Of a stretch of 64,000 nucleotides of DNA, positions 17,297-26,336 are shown one piece after another (the stretch's first letter is position 1; every line of letters begins with the position of its first letter). The notes under the pieces were generated by a model. That model worked only from the letters and a program-made list of their open reading frames with translations. It searched no databases and was not told where the DNA came from. Source of the DNA: Scleromatobacter sp038243995 (lineage in GTDB: Bacteria > Pseudomonadota > Gammaproteobacteria > Burkholderiales > Burkholderiaceae_C); contig JBBRTV010000026.1 in the NCBI GenBank assembly GCA_038243995.1, positions 1 through 64,000 of the forward strand, written 5' to 3'. The translations under genes were made by a program, and so were the position numbers.

Positions 17297-19387
17297 ATGA
17301 ACGAGATCAAGAAGCTCTTCGCCACCATCGCCGGTGGCAACGCCGCGCTCGGCAAGGCGCTCATGGCGCCCGTCTTCATCGTCATGGTGCTGTCCATGAT
17401 GGTGCTGCCGCTGCCGTCGTTCGCGCTCGACCTGCTGTTCACCTTCAACATCGCGATGGCGTTGATGGTGATGATGGTCTCGGCCAACCTGGTGCGCCCG
17501 CTCGACTTCGCCGCGTTCCCCACCGTGCTGCTGATCACGACCTTGCTGCGCCTGTCGCTCAACGTCGCCTCCACCCGCGTCGTGCTGATGGAAGGCCATA
17601 CCGGCCCGGGCGCCGCCGGCCGCGTGATCGAGTCGTTCGGCCACTTCCTCATCGGCGGGAACTTCGCCGTCGGCCTGATCGTGTTCGCGATCCTGGTCGT
17701 CATCAACTTCATCGTCGTCACCAAGGGCGCCGAGCGGATCGCCGAAGTCGGCGCACGCTTCACCCTCGATGCGATGCCCGGCAAGCAGATGGCGATCGAC
17801 GCCGACCTGAACGCCGGCCTGATCGACGAGGCGACCGCCAAGCGCCGCCGCGTCGAAGTGGGCGACGAAGCGGAATTCTTCGGCTCCATGGACGGTGCGT
17901 CGAAGTTCGTGCGCGGCGACGCGATGGCCGGGATCCTGATCCTGTTCATCAACATCATCGGCGGTTTCATCATCGGCGTCGTCCAGCACGGCCTGTCGGC
18001 GAGCGAGGCGGCCGACTCCTACATCCTGCTCGCGGTCGGCGATGCGCTGGTCGCGCAGATCCCCGGCCTGCTGATCTCGGTCGCTGCCGCGATGGTCGTC
18101 TCGCGCGTCGGCAAGGAAGAGGATTCGGGCTCGCAGATTCGCAATCAGCTGTTCGGCTCGCCGAAGGCGCTGGGCATCACGGCCGGCATCGTCGGCGCCC
18201 TCGGCCTGATCCCGGGCATGCCGCACGTGGTGTTCCTGCTCATCGCGGGCGCCGCGGGCTGGTTCGCGCGCTTCCAGATGCGCAAGGCCGCGGCCGACGC
18301 GATCGCCGCCAAGATCGAAGTCGTCCCGCCCAAGCCGCCGGCCGATGCCGAAGCGAGCTGGGACGACCTGACCCCCGTCGATGTGCTGGGCCTGGAAGTG
18401 GGCTACCGCCTGATCGCCCTGGTCGACAAGGCGCGCTCCGGCGACCTGCTGGCGCGCATCAAGGGCGTGCGCAAGAAGTTCGCGCAGGACGTCGGCTTCC
18501 TGCCGCCGTCGGTGCACATCCGCGACAACCTCGAACTCAAGCCGAGTGTCTACCGCGTCACGCTGCGCGGCGCCGTGGTGGGCGAGGGCGAGGCCTTCCC
18601 GGGCATGCACCTGGCGATCAATCCGGGCGGCACCACGCTCGCGCTGCCCGGCACCAAGACCGTCGATCCGGCCTTCGGCCTGCCCGCGGTCTGGATCGAG
18701 GATCGCCAGCGGGAAAGTGCCCAAATGGCCGGCTATACCGTCGTTGATTGCCCGACTGTGGTGGCGACCCATCTCTCACACTTGATGCAAGTGAACGCGG
18801 CTCGCCTCCTGGGCCGCAACGAGACCCAGATGCTGGTCGAACACGTGACCCGGCTGGCCCCCAAGCTCATCGAAGACGTCATTCCCAAGATGGTCGGCAT
18901 CGCAACACTGCAAAAAGTACTCCAGCTGCTGCTGGAAGAAGGCGTGAACATCCGCGACTTCCGCTCCATCGTCGAATGCCTTGCCGAACACGCCTCCACC
19001 GTCACCGATCCGGCCGAACTGGCCCGCCGCATCCGCACCCACCTCGCCCCGGCGATCGTGCAGCAGATCTACGGCCCGGTGAAGGAGCTGGACGTGATCG
19101 CCCTCGAACCCGAACTCGAGCGCATGGTCACCCAGGCCCTGACGTCGCCGCACGGCGCCGCGCTCGACCCGGGCGTGGCCGACACGCTGACCCGCCAGGC
19201 CGCCGACACGGCCCGCCGCCAGGAAGACAAGGGCCACCCGGCCTGCCTGCTGGTGCCGGACGCCTTGCGCGCCCCGCTGGCCCGACTGCTCAAGCGAGCG
19301 GCACCCCGCCTGAAGGTGCTGGCTCACAGTGAAATTCCTGAAACCCACTCGATCCGGATCGGCTCGATCATCGGAGGTACCGCATGA
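17297..19387 (+). CDS. flhA: Flagellar type III export gate protein FlhA
   Basis: Major export-gate subunit: an N-terminal membrane domain of about eight helices that takes part in proton-driven export, and a large cytoplasmic domain that docks chaperone-substrate complexes such as FlgN-FlgK/FlgL. 696 residues, the usual length. The FHIPEP signature is visible around LRLSLNVASTRVVLMEGH and the pore region around PGLLISVAAAMVVSR. The cytoplasmic part starts near residue 350. It begins 22 bp after flhB and overlaps flhF by 4 bp (ATGA), so the three are translated together. Confidence 0.97.
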   Translation: MNEIKKLFATIAGGNAALGKALMAPVFIVMVLSMMVLPLPSFALDLLFTFNIAMALMVMMVSANLVRPLDFAAFPTVLLITTLLRLSLNVASTRVVLMEGHTGPGAAGRVIESFGHFLIGGNFAVGLIVFAILVVINFIVVTKGAERIAEVGARFTLDAMPGKQMAIDADLNAGLIDEATAKRRRVEVGDEAEFFGSMDGASKFVRGDAMAGILILFINIIGGFIIGVVQHGLSASEAADSYILLAVGDALVAQIPGLLISVAAAMVVSRVGKEEDSGSQIRNQLFGSPKALGITAGIVGALGLIPGMPHVVFLLIAGAAGWFARFQMRKAAADAIAAKIEVVPPKPPADAEASWDDLTPVDVLGLEVGYRLIALVDKARSGDLLARIKGVRKKFAQDVGFLPPSVHIRDNLELKPSVYRVTLRGAVVGEGEAFPGMHLAINPGGTTLALPGTKTVDPAFGLPAVWIEDRQRESAQMAGYTVVDCPTVVATHLSHLMQVNAARLLGRNETQMLVEHVTRLAPKLIEDVIPKMVGIATLQKVLQLLLEEGVNIRDFRSIVECLAEHASTVTDPAELARRIRTHLAPAIVQQIYGPVKELDVIALEPELERMVTQALTSPHGAALDPGVADTLTRQAADTARRQEDKGHPACLLVPDALRAPLARLLKRAAPRLKVLAHSEIPETHSIRIGSIIGGTA

Positions 19388-21117
19388 ACGTCAAACGTTT
19401 CGCTGCACGCACATCGCGTGAGGCCCTGGCGCTCGTGCGTCAGGCCTTCGGTGTCGATGCCGTGGTGCTGTCGACGAAGCCGTGCGCCGAGGGGATCGAA
19501 GTCCTGGCCATGGCCCCGGACAGTGTCGCCGGCCTCGAACGCCTGTCGGCCGCTTCCGAGCAGGTCACCGCCGAACCGCGTCGCGTCGCCGCGCCGGTGT
19601 CGCGTGCGGCCCAGGCCGCGGCATCCTCGCACAGCCCGGAGCGCACGCAGCTGGCTGGGGCGCAGCGCGAGCTGGCCGCCCGCGTGGAGCCGCCGCAGAA
19701 CGAAGCCGAATCCGACGCCGAGACGCTGGCCATGAGCACGCTGTCGTTCCAGGACTACGTGCGCGACCGCATGCTCAAGCGCCGCCACGCCGAACTGCAC
19801 AACGCGCCGATCGAGGAAGCCCCTCCCGCGCGCGTCGAGACGACCCGCAGCGCGCTTGCACAGGCCGGCGCCGCCCGTACCGCGATGGCACGTGCCGCCG
19901 CGCGCCAGCAGATGATGGACGAAGTGGACGACACGAACGACGACCACTTCGACGCGCCCGGGCACGCCGCGCCGCGCCGCGCCGCCGCGCCCGCCGAAGC
20001 GCCCCGACGCGCCGTCGCGCCGCAGCCGCCGGCCCCGCGCCGCGCGGATCGCGCCGCGCCCGCCGTGTTCGCCAACGCACCGGTGCTGCACGACGAAGTC
20101 GCCGACGAGCCGGCCCACGTGCCGCACGTCGCATCCGTCTCCCACATCTCGGACGTGGCCGCGGCCCGCCACGGCCAGCTCGACATGGTCAACGAGCTGC
20201 GCTCCATGAAGGGCCTGATCGAAGAGCGCTTCGGCGCGCTCGCCTTCATGGAAAAGCTGCAACGCCAGCCGCGCCAGGCGCTGCTCGCGCAGAAGCTGCT
20301 CGACGTCGGCTTCTCGCCCGCCCTGATCCGCAAGATGGTCGACGCGCTACCGGCCACGATCACCGACGAGACCGCGTGGGCGGCCGGCGTGCTCGAACGC
20401 AACCTGCTGACCAACGAAGCCGACATGGCCATGGAAGACCAGGGCGGCGTGTTCGCGCTGATCGGCTCCACCGGCGTCGGCAAGACGACGAGCACGGCCA
20501 AGATCGCCGCCGGCTTCGCCGCGCGCCACGGGGCGGCCAACCTGGGCCTGATCACGCTGGACGCCTACCGCGTCGGCGCCCACGAGCAATTGCGCGCCTA
20601 CGGCCGCATCCTCGGCGTGCCGGTGCACACCGCGCACGACCGCGCCTCGCTCGAAGACCTGCTCGAGTTGCTCTCCGCCAAGAAGATGGTGCTGATCGAC
20701 ACCGCCGGCATGGCGCAGCGCGACGGCCGCACCCGCGAACTGCTGGACATGCTCGCCCACCGCTCGATCCAGAAGGTGCTGGTGGTCGACGCCTCGTCGC
20801 AGGGCGAGACGATCGACGACGTCATCGTCAGCTGGAAGGCCTCGCAGTGCAAGGGCGTGATCCTGTCCAAGCTCGACGAGGCCGTGAAGCTGGCCCCGGC
20901 GATCGACGCCTTGATCCGCCACAAGCTGAAGAACATCGGCGTGGCCAACGGCCAGCGCGTGCCGGAAGACTGGCACCGCCTGTCGGCCAATGCGCTCGTG
21001 CATCGCGCGCTCAAGGGCGGCGGCAGCGCGGCCTACCGCATGGATCCCCAGGACGTGCACCTGGTGTTCGCGCACGCCGGGCTGAACCAGCATTCGGCCG
21101 CCTCGCTGCGCGTCTGA
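19384..21117 (+). CDS. flhF: Flagellar biosynthesis GTPase FlhF
   Basis: SRP-type GTPase that sets the place and number of flagella, usually at a pole. 577 residues: an N-terminal segment (about 1-45) typical of FlhF, a long Ala/Arg/Pro-rich low-complexity region (about 60-270), then the N and G domains. The G1 motif GSTGVGKTT starts at about residue 361, with the later block LIDTAGMAQRD (G3) and LSKLDEA (G4). The ATG overlaps the flhA stop. The next gene encodes an FlhG-like protein with the FlhF-activating motif, so polar placement by the FlhF/FlhG pair is likely. Confidence 0.95.
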   Translation: MNVKRFAARTSREALALVRQAFGVDAVVLSTKPCAEGIEVLAMAPDSVAGLERLSAASEQVTAEPRRVAAPVSRAAQAAASSHSPERTQLAGAQRELAARVEPPQNEAESDAETLAMSTLSFQDYVRDRMLKRRHAELHNAPIEEAPPARVETTRSALAQAGAARTAMARAAARQQMMDEVDDTNDDHFDAPGHAAPRRAAAPAEAPRRAVAPQPPAPRRADRAAPAVFANAPVLHDEVADEPAHVPHVASVSHISDVAAARHGQLDMVNELRSMKGLIEERFGALAFMEKLQRQPRQALLAQKLLDVGFSPALIRKMVDALPATITDETAWAAGVLERNLLTNEADMAMEDQGGVFALIGSTGVGKTTSTAKIAAGFAARHGAANLGLITLDAYRVGAHEQLRAYGRILGVPVHTAHDRASLEDLLELLSAKKMVLIDTAGMAQRDGRTRELLDMLAHRSIQKVLVVDASSQGETIDDVIVSWKASQCKGVILSKLDEAVKLAPAIDALIRHKLKNIGVANGQRVPEDWHRLSANALVHRALKGGGSAAYRMDPQDVHLVFAHAGLNQHSAASLRV

Positions 21118-21171
21118 CGAAGTGCCGCTTTTCAGTCAATCGACATCCGCCCGCTCCGACATAGTCACCTC

Positions 21172-21969
21172 ATGACCCGTCATCGCAGCCCTCCCCCGAC
21201 TGACCAGGCCGACGGCCTGCGGCGCATGTTCGCCGCGGCCCGCGCCGTCATCGTGCCGGTCGTCGCCAACCCGCATGTCGAGCATCACGGCGCCGTGCTG
21301 GCGCGCCTGGCCGGCGTGTTCGCCGAGCAGGGCCTCAACACGCTCGTCGTCGACGCCGCCGACACCGCCCCCGAACCCGGCGAGCTCGCGTTCATCGATC
21401 TCGGCGCCTGCGTGGAGGCGTTGGCGCCGCAACTCGCCTACCTCGCCGCACGCGGCCTGCCGATGCAGCATGTCGACACGCACGGCTCCTGTGCCAGCTT
21501 CATCCCGCGCATGATGCACGTCGTCTCCGACATCGACGTCGTCGTGCTGCACGCCGAGGCGCGCGTCCTGGCCCGCATGCTCGGCCAGCGCGAGTTGCGC
21601 CCGGTGCTGCTGGCCTCCGGCGCCAGCGAAAGCGTGACGCATGCCTACGCGGCGTTGAAGCTGCTCTCGCAGCGCCTGGGGCTGATGAGCTTCGATCTCG
21701 TGCTGCCCACCCAGGGCCGGCGCGGCCCCACCACGAAGCAGATCGTCGACCGGGTCTCCGACTGCGCCGATCGATTCCTCGGCGCCGCGATGCACGACAG
21801 CGCCACGATAGACCCCAACCTGCCGTTCGGCGAGGCCTGCGGCCCCGACCTGATGCGACTGGCCGCCGCGCAACTGAGCGTGACGGCGCCCACCGCGCCG
21901 ATCGCCGCCGCCAGGTGGACGCCTTCGCGTTCCCTCGCCGCCGCGTCGACTTCCCATCTGACAGCCTGA
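21172..21969 (+). CDS. FlhG/FleN-like protein without a P-loop
   Basis: A 265-residue protein in the exact place of flhG (fleN), between flhF and fliA. Near the N-terminus (about residues 10-20) it keeps TDQADGLRRMF, matching the DQAxxLR activator helix by which FlhG stimulates the FlhF GTPase. Where true FlhG has the deviant Walker A KGGVGKT, this protein has VANPHVEHHGAVLARLAGVF, with no lysine or Gly-rich loop. Later strands still resemble the MinD fold (LNTLVVDAAD, DIDVVVLHAE). I infer a pseudo-ATPase that regulates FlhF but no longer cycles on the membrane through ATP. It overlaps no neighbour; fliA starts 20 bp downstream. Confidence 0.8.
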   Translation: MTRHRSPPPTDQADGLRRMFAAARAVIVPVVANPHVEHHGAVLARLAGVFAEQGLNTLVVDAADTAPEPGELAFIDLGACVEALAPQLAYLAARGLPMQHVDTHGSCASFIPRMMHVVSDIDVVVLHAEARVLARMLGQRELRPVLLASGASESVTHAYAALKLLSQRLGLMSFDLVLPTQGRRGPTTKQIVDRVSDCADRFLGAAMHDSATIDPNLPFGEACGPDLMRLAAAQLSVTAPTAPIAAARWTPSRSLAAASTSHLTA

Positions 21970-21989
21970 ACAAGAATCTGGAGATCGCC

Positions 21990-22703
21990 ATGTACACCGC
22001 CAAAGGCCAACCCGACGCCAATGCGATGCTCAAGCAGTACAGCCCGCTCGTGCGTCGCCTGGCGCACCAGATGATTGCCAAGCTGCCTGCGAACGTCGAG
22101 ATCGACGACTTGATCCAGGTCGGCATGATCGGACTGCACGACGCGATGTCGCGCTTCGACAGCGAGCAGGGCGTCCAGTTCGAGACCTTCGCCACCCAGC
22201 GCATCCGCGGCGCGATGCTCGACGAGCTGCGCGGCAGCGACTGGATGAGCCGCGGCGGCCGGCGCCAGCAGCGCGAGATCGAGACCGCGGTGCACAAGCT
22301 CGAGCAGAAGCTCGGCCGCGCTCCGCAGGAAAGCGAGATCGCCGAATCGATGGGCATGAGCCTTGCGCAATACCAGGAGGTGCTCGGCAAGGTGCGCGGC
22401 ACCCAGCTCGTCTACCTGGAAGACATGTCCGGCGACGAAGGCGGCGACGACTACCTCGACCGCCACGTCACCAACGACGAGGCGAATCCGCTGGCCATGC
22501 TGCAGGATCACCGCATGCGCGAAGCGCTGGTCGAGGCGATCAAGCACCTGCCCGAGCGCGAGCAGTACGTGATGAGCATGTACTACGAGCACGACATGAA
22601 CCTGAAGGAGATCGCGGCGGTGCTCAAGGTCACCGAGAGCCGCGTCTGCCAGCTCCACAGCCAGTCGATCGCCCGCCTGCGCGTCAAGCTGCGCGAATGG
22701 TGA
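21990..22703 (+). CDS. fliA: RNA polymerase sigma factor for flagellar operons (sigma-28, FliA)
   Basis: Sigma-28 factor that transcribes late flagellar and chemotaxis genes once the anti-sigma factor FlgM has been exported. 237 residues with regions 2 (VRRLAHQMI..., IDDLIQVGMIGLHDA), 3 (QESEIAESMGM) and 4 (LPEREQYVMSMYYEHDMNLKEIAAVLKVTESRVCQL). Its antagonist flgM is at 28296-28616 and has a matching promoter, so the regulatory loop is present in this window. The start at 21990 is chosen by family length, with GGAG just upstream. A terminator follows at 22757. Confidence 0.97.
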   Translation: MYTAKGQPDANAMLKQYSPLVRRLAHQMIAKLPANVEIDDLIQVGMIGLHDAMSRFDSEQGVQFETFATQRIRGAMLDELRGSDWMSRGGRRQQREIETAVHKLEQKLGRAPQESEIAESMGMSLAQYQEVLGKVRGTQLVYLEDMSGDEGGDDYLDRHVTNDEANPLAMLQDHRMREALVEAIKHLPEREQYVMSMYYEHDMNLKEIAAVLKVTESRVCQLHSQSIARLRVKLREW

Positions 22704-23103
22704 ACTGACAAGCGCGCCATGCCCGGCGCAAGTCGCCTCGTCTAGAGGCCGACCACAGCCGCCCCGTCAAACGGGCGGCTCTTCTATTTGGGGCGTCCAC
22801 GACAGCGTCTGCCAGGACGGCGCGCGGAAAGAAGATCACCATCGTGGTCGGGATCCCCGGCGGCGTGGGGCGCCGTCCCGGTCGGACGATCGAGGCCGCG
22901 ACCGCGCCTGTCACCGCGTTTCGCGCGGGGGCGCCGCCGGGATTGGGGGGAAGCCCGCCATCTCCGTCATTCCTTCACGGTCCGCCCGCTGCGCGGGCTC
23001 GGGCCGCGCGCGCCGCTGCCGATAACGCCCTGTCGACCACTGTTTGCGCTCCGCCTGCATCGGGCCGGTCGGTCTCCCGTGAACCCCACACCAGCGAAAG
23101 CCC
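22704..23103. other. 400-bp gap between fliA and the pilU-type gene
   Basis: This region holds the fliA terminator (22757-22785) and, downstream of it, GC-rich DNA that should contain the promoter of the pilU-like gene. Open frames here on both strands have no homology-like features. No riboswitch or RNA gene was recognised. Confidence 0.4.
22757..22785 (+). terminator. Probable intrinsic terminator after fliA
   Basis: AGCCGCCCCGT and ACGGGCGGCT flank a short CAA loop, with one bulged base, giving a strong GC stem followed by a weak T-rich run (CTTCTATTT). It lies 53 bp after the fliA stop and probably ends the flhB-fliA transcript. Confidence 0.65.
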
Positions 23104-24396
23104 ATGTCCGCATTCACCGAAGAACAAGCCCGCTCCTACATGCACAAGCTGCTGGCGGCGATGAGCCAGGCGGGCGGCTCCGACCTGTTCATCGCCGCGG
23201 ACTTTCCGCCGAGCATGAAGTCGGACGGTTCGATGAAGCCGCTCACGACGCAGAAGCTGACGGCCGACGTCACGCGCGCCCTGGCCCACGCGATGATGAA
23301 CGAGCGCCAGCGCGAGGAGTTCGCGCGGGAGATGGAGTGCAACTTCGCAGTCTCGATCCCGGGGGTCTCGCGCTTCCGGATCAACATCATGATGCAGCAG
23401 CAATGCGTCAGCCTGATCGCGCGCACGATCGCGTCCGAGATTCCGAACTTCGAGAAACTGAAGCTGCCCGAGATACTCAAGGAGGTCGTGATGACCAAGC
23501 GCGGGCTCGTGCTGGTCGTCGGCGCCACGGGCTCGGGCAAGTCGACCTCGCTGGCGGCGATGATCGACCACCGCAACCGCACTTCCCCGGGCCATATCAT
23601 CACCGTGGAGGATCCGGTCGAGTACGTGCACGTGTCGCAGAAGTCGCTTGTCACGCACCGCGAGGTGGGCGTCGACACCCACTCCTGGCATCACGCGCTG
23701 AAGAACACGCTGCGCCAGGCGCCCGACGTGATTTTGATCGGCGAGATCCGCGACGCCGAGACCATGGAGCACGCGATCGCGTTCGCCGAGACCGGCCACT
23801 TGTGCCTGGGCACCCTGCACGCCAACAGCGCGAGCCAGACGATAGAGCGCATCATCAATTTCTTCCCTGAGGAACGCCGCGCGCAGTTGCTGATGGACCT
23901 GTCGGCGAACCTGCGCGGCATCGTCTCGCAACGCCTGGTGCGGCGCGAGGACGGCAAGGGCCGTTCCGCCGCGATCGAGATCCTGCTCAACACGCCGACG
24001 ATCGCCGAGAAGATCTTCAGCGGCGCCTTCAACGAGATCAAGGGCATCATGGCCCGCTCGCGCGAACTGGGCATGTGCACCTTCGACCATGCGCTGTTCG
24101 AGCTCTACGAAGCGCGCGTCATCGGATTCGAGGAAGCGATCCGCAATGCGGATTCGGCCAACGAGCTGCGCCTGAACATCAAGCTCAAGAGCCGGCGCGG
24201 CGAGTCGGCCGCCTCCGGCGGGGACGGCGGGCTGTCGCTCGACATGGGCCCCACGCCCGAGCAGATCGCCGCGCAGCAACAGGCGGACGAGAAGAACAAG
24301 GTCGACGCCCGGCGCAAGGCCGAGGACGAGGAACTCGGGCGGCTGCGCGAGAAGAAACGCCTCGCCGAGTTGGCCGCCGCGAGCCAGGGCCGCTGA
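23104..24396 (+). CDS. pilU: PilT/PilU-family type IV pilus ATPase (PilU-like)
   Basis: Hexameric secretion-type ATPase used for type IV pilus retraction. 430 residues. Walker A GATGSGKST starts at residue 140, and it is followed by the Asp box (ITVEDPVEYVH), Walker B (DVILIGEIRDAETM) and the His box (GTLHANSASQTIERI). The sequence fits PilU better than PilT, especially RFRINIMMQQQ and the C-terminal extension after about residue 365, which is Lys/Glu/Ala-rich and probably helical. No pilT or other pilus gene is beside it; the neighbours are flagellar and c-di-GMP genes. The diguanylate cyclase gene starts only 12 bp downstream, suggesting a shared transcript. Confidence 0.88.
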   Translation: MSAFTEEQARSYMHKLLAAMSQAGGSDLFIAADFPPSMKSDGSMKPLTTQKLTADVTRALAHAMMNERQREEFAREMECNFAVSIPGVSRFRINIMMQQQCVSLIARTIASEIPNFEKLKLPEILKEVVMTKRGLVLVVGATGSGKSTSLAAMIDHRNRTSPGHIITVEDPVEYVHVSQKSLVTHREVGVDTHSWHHALKNTLRQAPDVILIGEIRDAETMEHAIAFAETGHLCLGTLHANSASQTIERIINFFPEERRAQLLMDLSANLRGIVSQRLVRREDGKGRSAAIEILLNTPTIAEKIFSGAFNEIKGIMARSRELGMCTFDHALFELYEARVIGFEEAIRNADSANELRLNIKLKSRRGESAASGGDGGLSLDMGPTPEQIAAQQQADEKNKVDARRKAEDEELGRLREKKRLAELAAASQGR

Positions 24397-24408
24397 CGGC
24401 GGGCCGGC

Positions 24409-25632
24409 ATGTTCGCTCGCGCAGGAACGCGCCCGGGCGCGGACGCGCCCGACTCCGCAGCTTCATCGGACGCCGCCTCGGTCGCCCGCGAGATCGGCTT
24501 CGGCCAGTGCGTGCAGGCGTTGCGCCGCACGATCGCGACGACGCCGGCCGGGTGGCTGCTCGTGAGCTGGATCGCGTGGGATCGTGCACCGCGCGTGCGC
24601 ATCGCGGCGTGGGTGGCGTGCGTCTTCTGCGCCTGGGTGATCGAGCGCCGGCTGACGCACCGCATCCTGCACGAAGGCCCGGCGATCGCGCGCCATTCGA
24701 CTGAGCTGTTTGTCGCCGCGGCACTGGACGGCATCGGATGGGGGGCGCTGGCCTGGTTCCTGATGGGCTTCGACCCGACGCTGGATCCATGGCTGAGCGC
24801 CTTGCTGTGCGGCGCCGCGGCGATCAACGCGCCGGTCTACATCACTTGCCTGCGCGCCTATGGCGCGATGATGGGGTCGATGTGGGCCACGGTCGTCCTC
24901 GCCATCGCCTTCCACCCCCAGCGTGCGGGCGTGCGGGAGGAGCTCGTCGGGCTGACGCTGTTCGTCGGACTGATCGGCTACTACATGCAGTCGATCGCGC
25001 AGCGCGTTCACGAGGGCATCCGCCTCCAGCTCAGCAATGCCTCGCTCGCCGAGCGGCTCGACCAGGCGCTTCAACTGGTCCGGCAGGAAGCGTCCACCGA
25101 TGCCCTGACCGGCTCGCCCAACCGACGCGCGCTCGACGTGCTGCTGCGCCAACAGTTCGCCCTGGCGCAATTCCCCGGGCGACCGTTCTCGGTGTTGATG
25201 CTCGACATCGATCACTTCAAGCTGGTGAACGACGTCCATGGCCACGCCGTGGGCGACGCCACCCTGCGCGCGTTCGCGCAACGCGTGCGCGAGCACCTGC
25301 GCCAGGGGGACGCCTGCACGCGCTACGGCGGGGAGGAGTTCGTCGTCGTTCTGCCGGGCACGACGCTGGCCGCCGCCGTGGAGGTCGCCGAACGCCTGCG
25401 CCACGGCGTGGCCGAGCGGGCGCTGCTGGCCGAGCCGACGGTTCGCGTCACGGTTTCCCTCGGTGCCGCCCAATATCTGGCCGGGGAGACGATCGAGCAG
25501 GTACTCGAACGGGCGGATGCCGCGGTATACGCCGCCAAGCGCTGCGGCCGCAACCAGGTGTGCGTGCCGGAGGCCGCCGCCCTGGCCCCCGTTCGAGGGG
25601 GTATCCTGCCCAGGGGTTCGCGCGCACAGTGA
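24409..25632 (+). CDS. Membrane-bound diguanylate cyclase (GGEEF)
   Basis: A 407-residue protein with about five or six membrane helices in residues 45-205, a short coiled linker, and a GGDEF domain (about 225-390) with active-site motif GGEEF. The inhibitory I-site RxxD is present as RQGD, exactly five residues before GGEEF, so product inhibition is expected. It should make c-di-GMP from two GTP at the inner membrane; the signal sensed by the membrane part is unknown. It lies 12 bp after pilU, which hints that c-di-GMP and pilus retraction are controlled together. Confidence 0.92.
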   Translation: MFARAGTRPGADAPDSAASSDAASVAREIGFGQCVQALRRTIATTPAGWLLVSWIAWDRAPRVRIAAWVACVFCAWVIERRLTHRILHEGPAIARHSTELFVAAALDGIGWGALAWFLMGFDPTLDPWLSALLCGAAAINAPVYITCLRAYGAMMGSMWATVVLAIAFHPQRAGVREELVGLTLFVGLIGYYMQSIAQRVHEGIRLQLSNASLAERLDQALQLVRQEASTDALTGSPNRRALDVLLRQQFALAQFPGRPFSVLMLDIDHFKLVNDVHGHAVGDATLRAFAQRVREHLRQGDACTRYGGEEFVVVLPGTTLAAAVEVAERLRHGVAERALLAEPTVRVTVSLGAAQYLAGETIEQVLERADAAVYAAKRCGRNQVCVPEAAALAPVRGGILPRGSRAQ

Positions 25633-25667
25633 CTCGGGTGTGCGACAGGAACAGACGGAGATCGACC

Positions 25668-26126
25668 ATGTCCCGAGCCAAGTCATCCGAGCCGGCGATC
25701 GCCAGTCCCGCAGTGCACCTGGCCGAGCTGGAAGACGCGCTCGGCTGGATCAGCGGCGTGGAAGCCTTCGGCAACCGGGCCCGGGTTTCGCGGCTCACGG
25801 GCGAGGTCCACTGGTCGTCGGAGTACGGCGACGCCCCCGACGATCTCCCCGACGACATCGACGATGGCAGCAGCTATGTTGCCATTCCCGACAAGAACGA
25901 CCTCGACCTGGGGCGATCGCTGGTGTCGCGGTTCGTGCGCGAGCGGGTGCCGGAGTTGGATTTCACCGTGCACGAGATCTTCGCGCGGCCTGGAGCCCAC
26001 CGGCGGTTCAAGGCCTGGCTCGAGCGTCTCGGGCTCCTCCAGGCCTGGTTCGATTTCGAGCGGCAGGAGACGGCAGCCGCGTTGCGACTGTGGGCCGCCG
26101 ACCAGGGTCTGCGGGTTCTCGACTGA
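25668..26126 (+). CDS. UPF0158-family protein
   Basis: A 152-residue acidic protein that resembles the UPF0158 family: a helix around HLAELEDALGWIS, an Asp-rich segment DLPDDIDDG, then YVAIPDKNDLDLGRSLVSRF and a C-terminal part ending WFDFERQETAAALRLWAADQGL. No enzymatic motif, signal peptide or membrane helix is seen. Function unknown; it is probably cytoplasmic. It starts 35 bp after the cyclase gene and may be part of the same transcript. Confidence 0.75.
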   Translation: MSRAKSSEPAIASPAVHLAELEDALGWISGVEAFGNRARVSRLTGEVHWSSEYGDAPDDLPDDIDDGSSYVAIPDKNDLDLGRSLVSRFVRERVPELDFTVHEIFARPGAHRRFKAWLERLGLLQAWFDFERQETAAALRLWAADQGLRVLD

Positions 26127-26231
26127 GGGATCGACCTGCCCGGGGTGGTTGGACCATCGCGAAACAGGCGGATACATCGCGGGTGGGTGTGGGGAGCGCT
26201 CCGCCGGGCGACAATGCCCCTGGCCTTATTA

Positions 26232-26255
26232 GGGTTTGCCCAGTAAGGGCAACCC
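26232..26255 (+). promoter_or_regulatory. Stem-loop upstream of the EXORDIUM-family gene
   Basis: GGGTTTGCCC and GGGCAACCC form a near-perfect inverted repeat around a short AT-containing loop, about 80 bp before the start of the secreted protein gene. It may be an operator or a 5'-UTR structure. There is no T run after it, so a terminator is unlikely. Confidence 0.35.
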
Positions 26256-26336
26256 CCGGGGAACTATCCCTGATGTGCCTGACGCATTCCGGCGATAGCC
26301 TACACACTCCCGATACACAAATACCCAGGAAACAGA

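Noticed and set aside
15877..17973. Minus-strand open frame continuing far upstream of panD
   Set aside because: It lies antisense to flhB and flhA; long antisense frames are common at this GC. PanD has a clear start at 15876.
17210..18772. 520-codon minus-strand frame
   Set aside because: Shadow of flhA; the translation is rich in Arg/Asp/His low-complexity runs without motifs.
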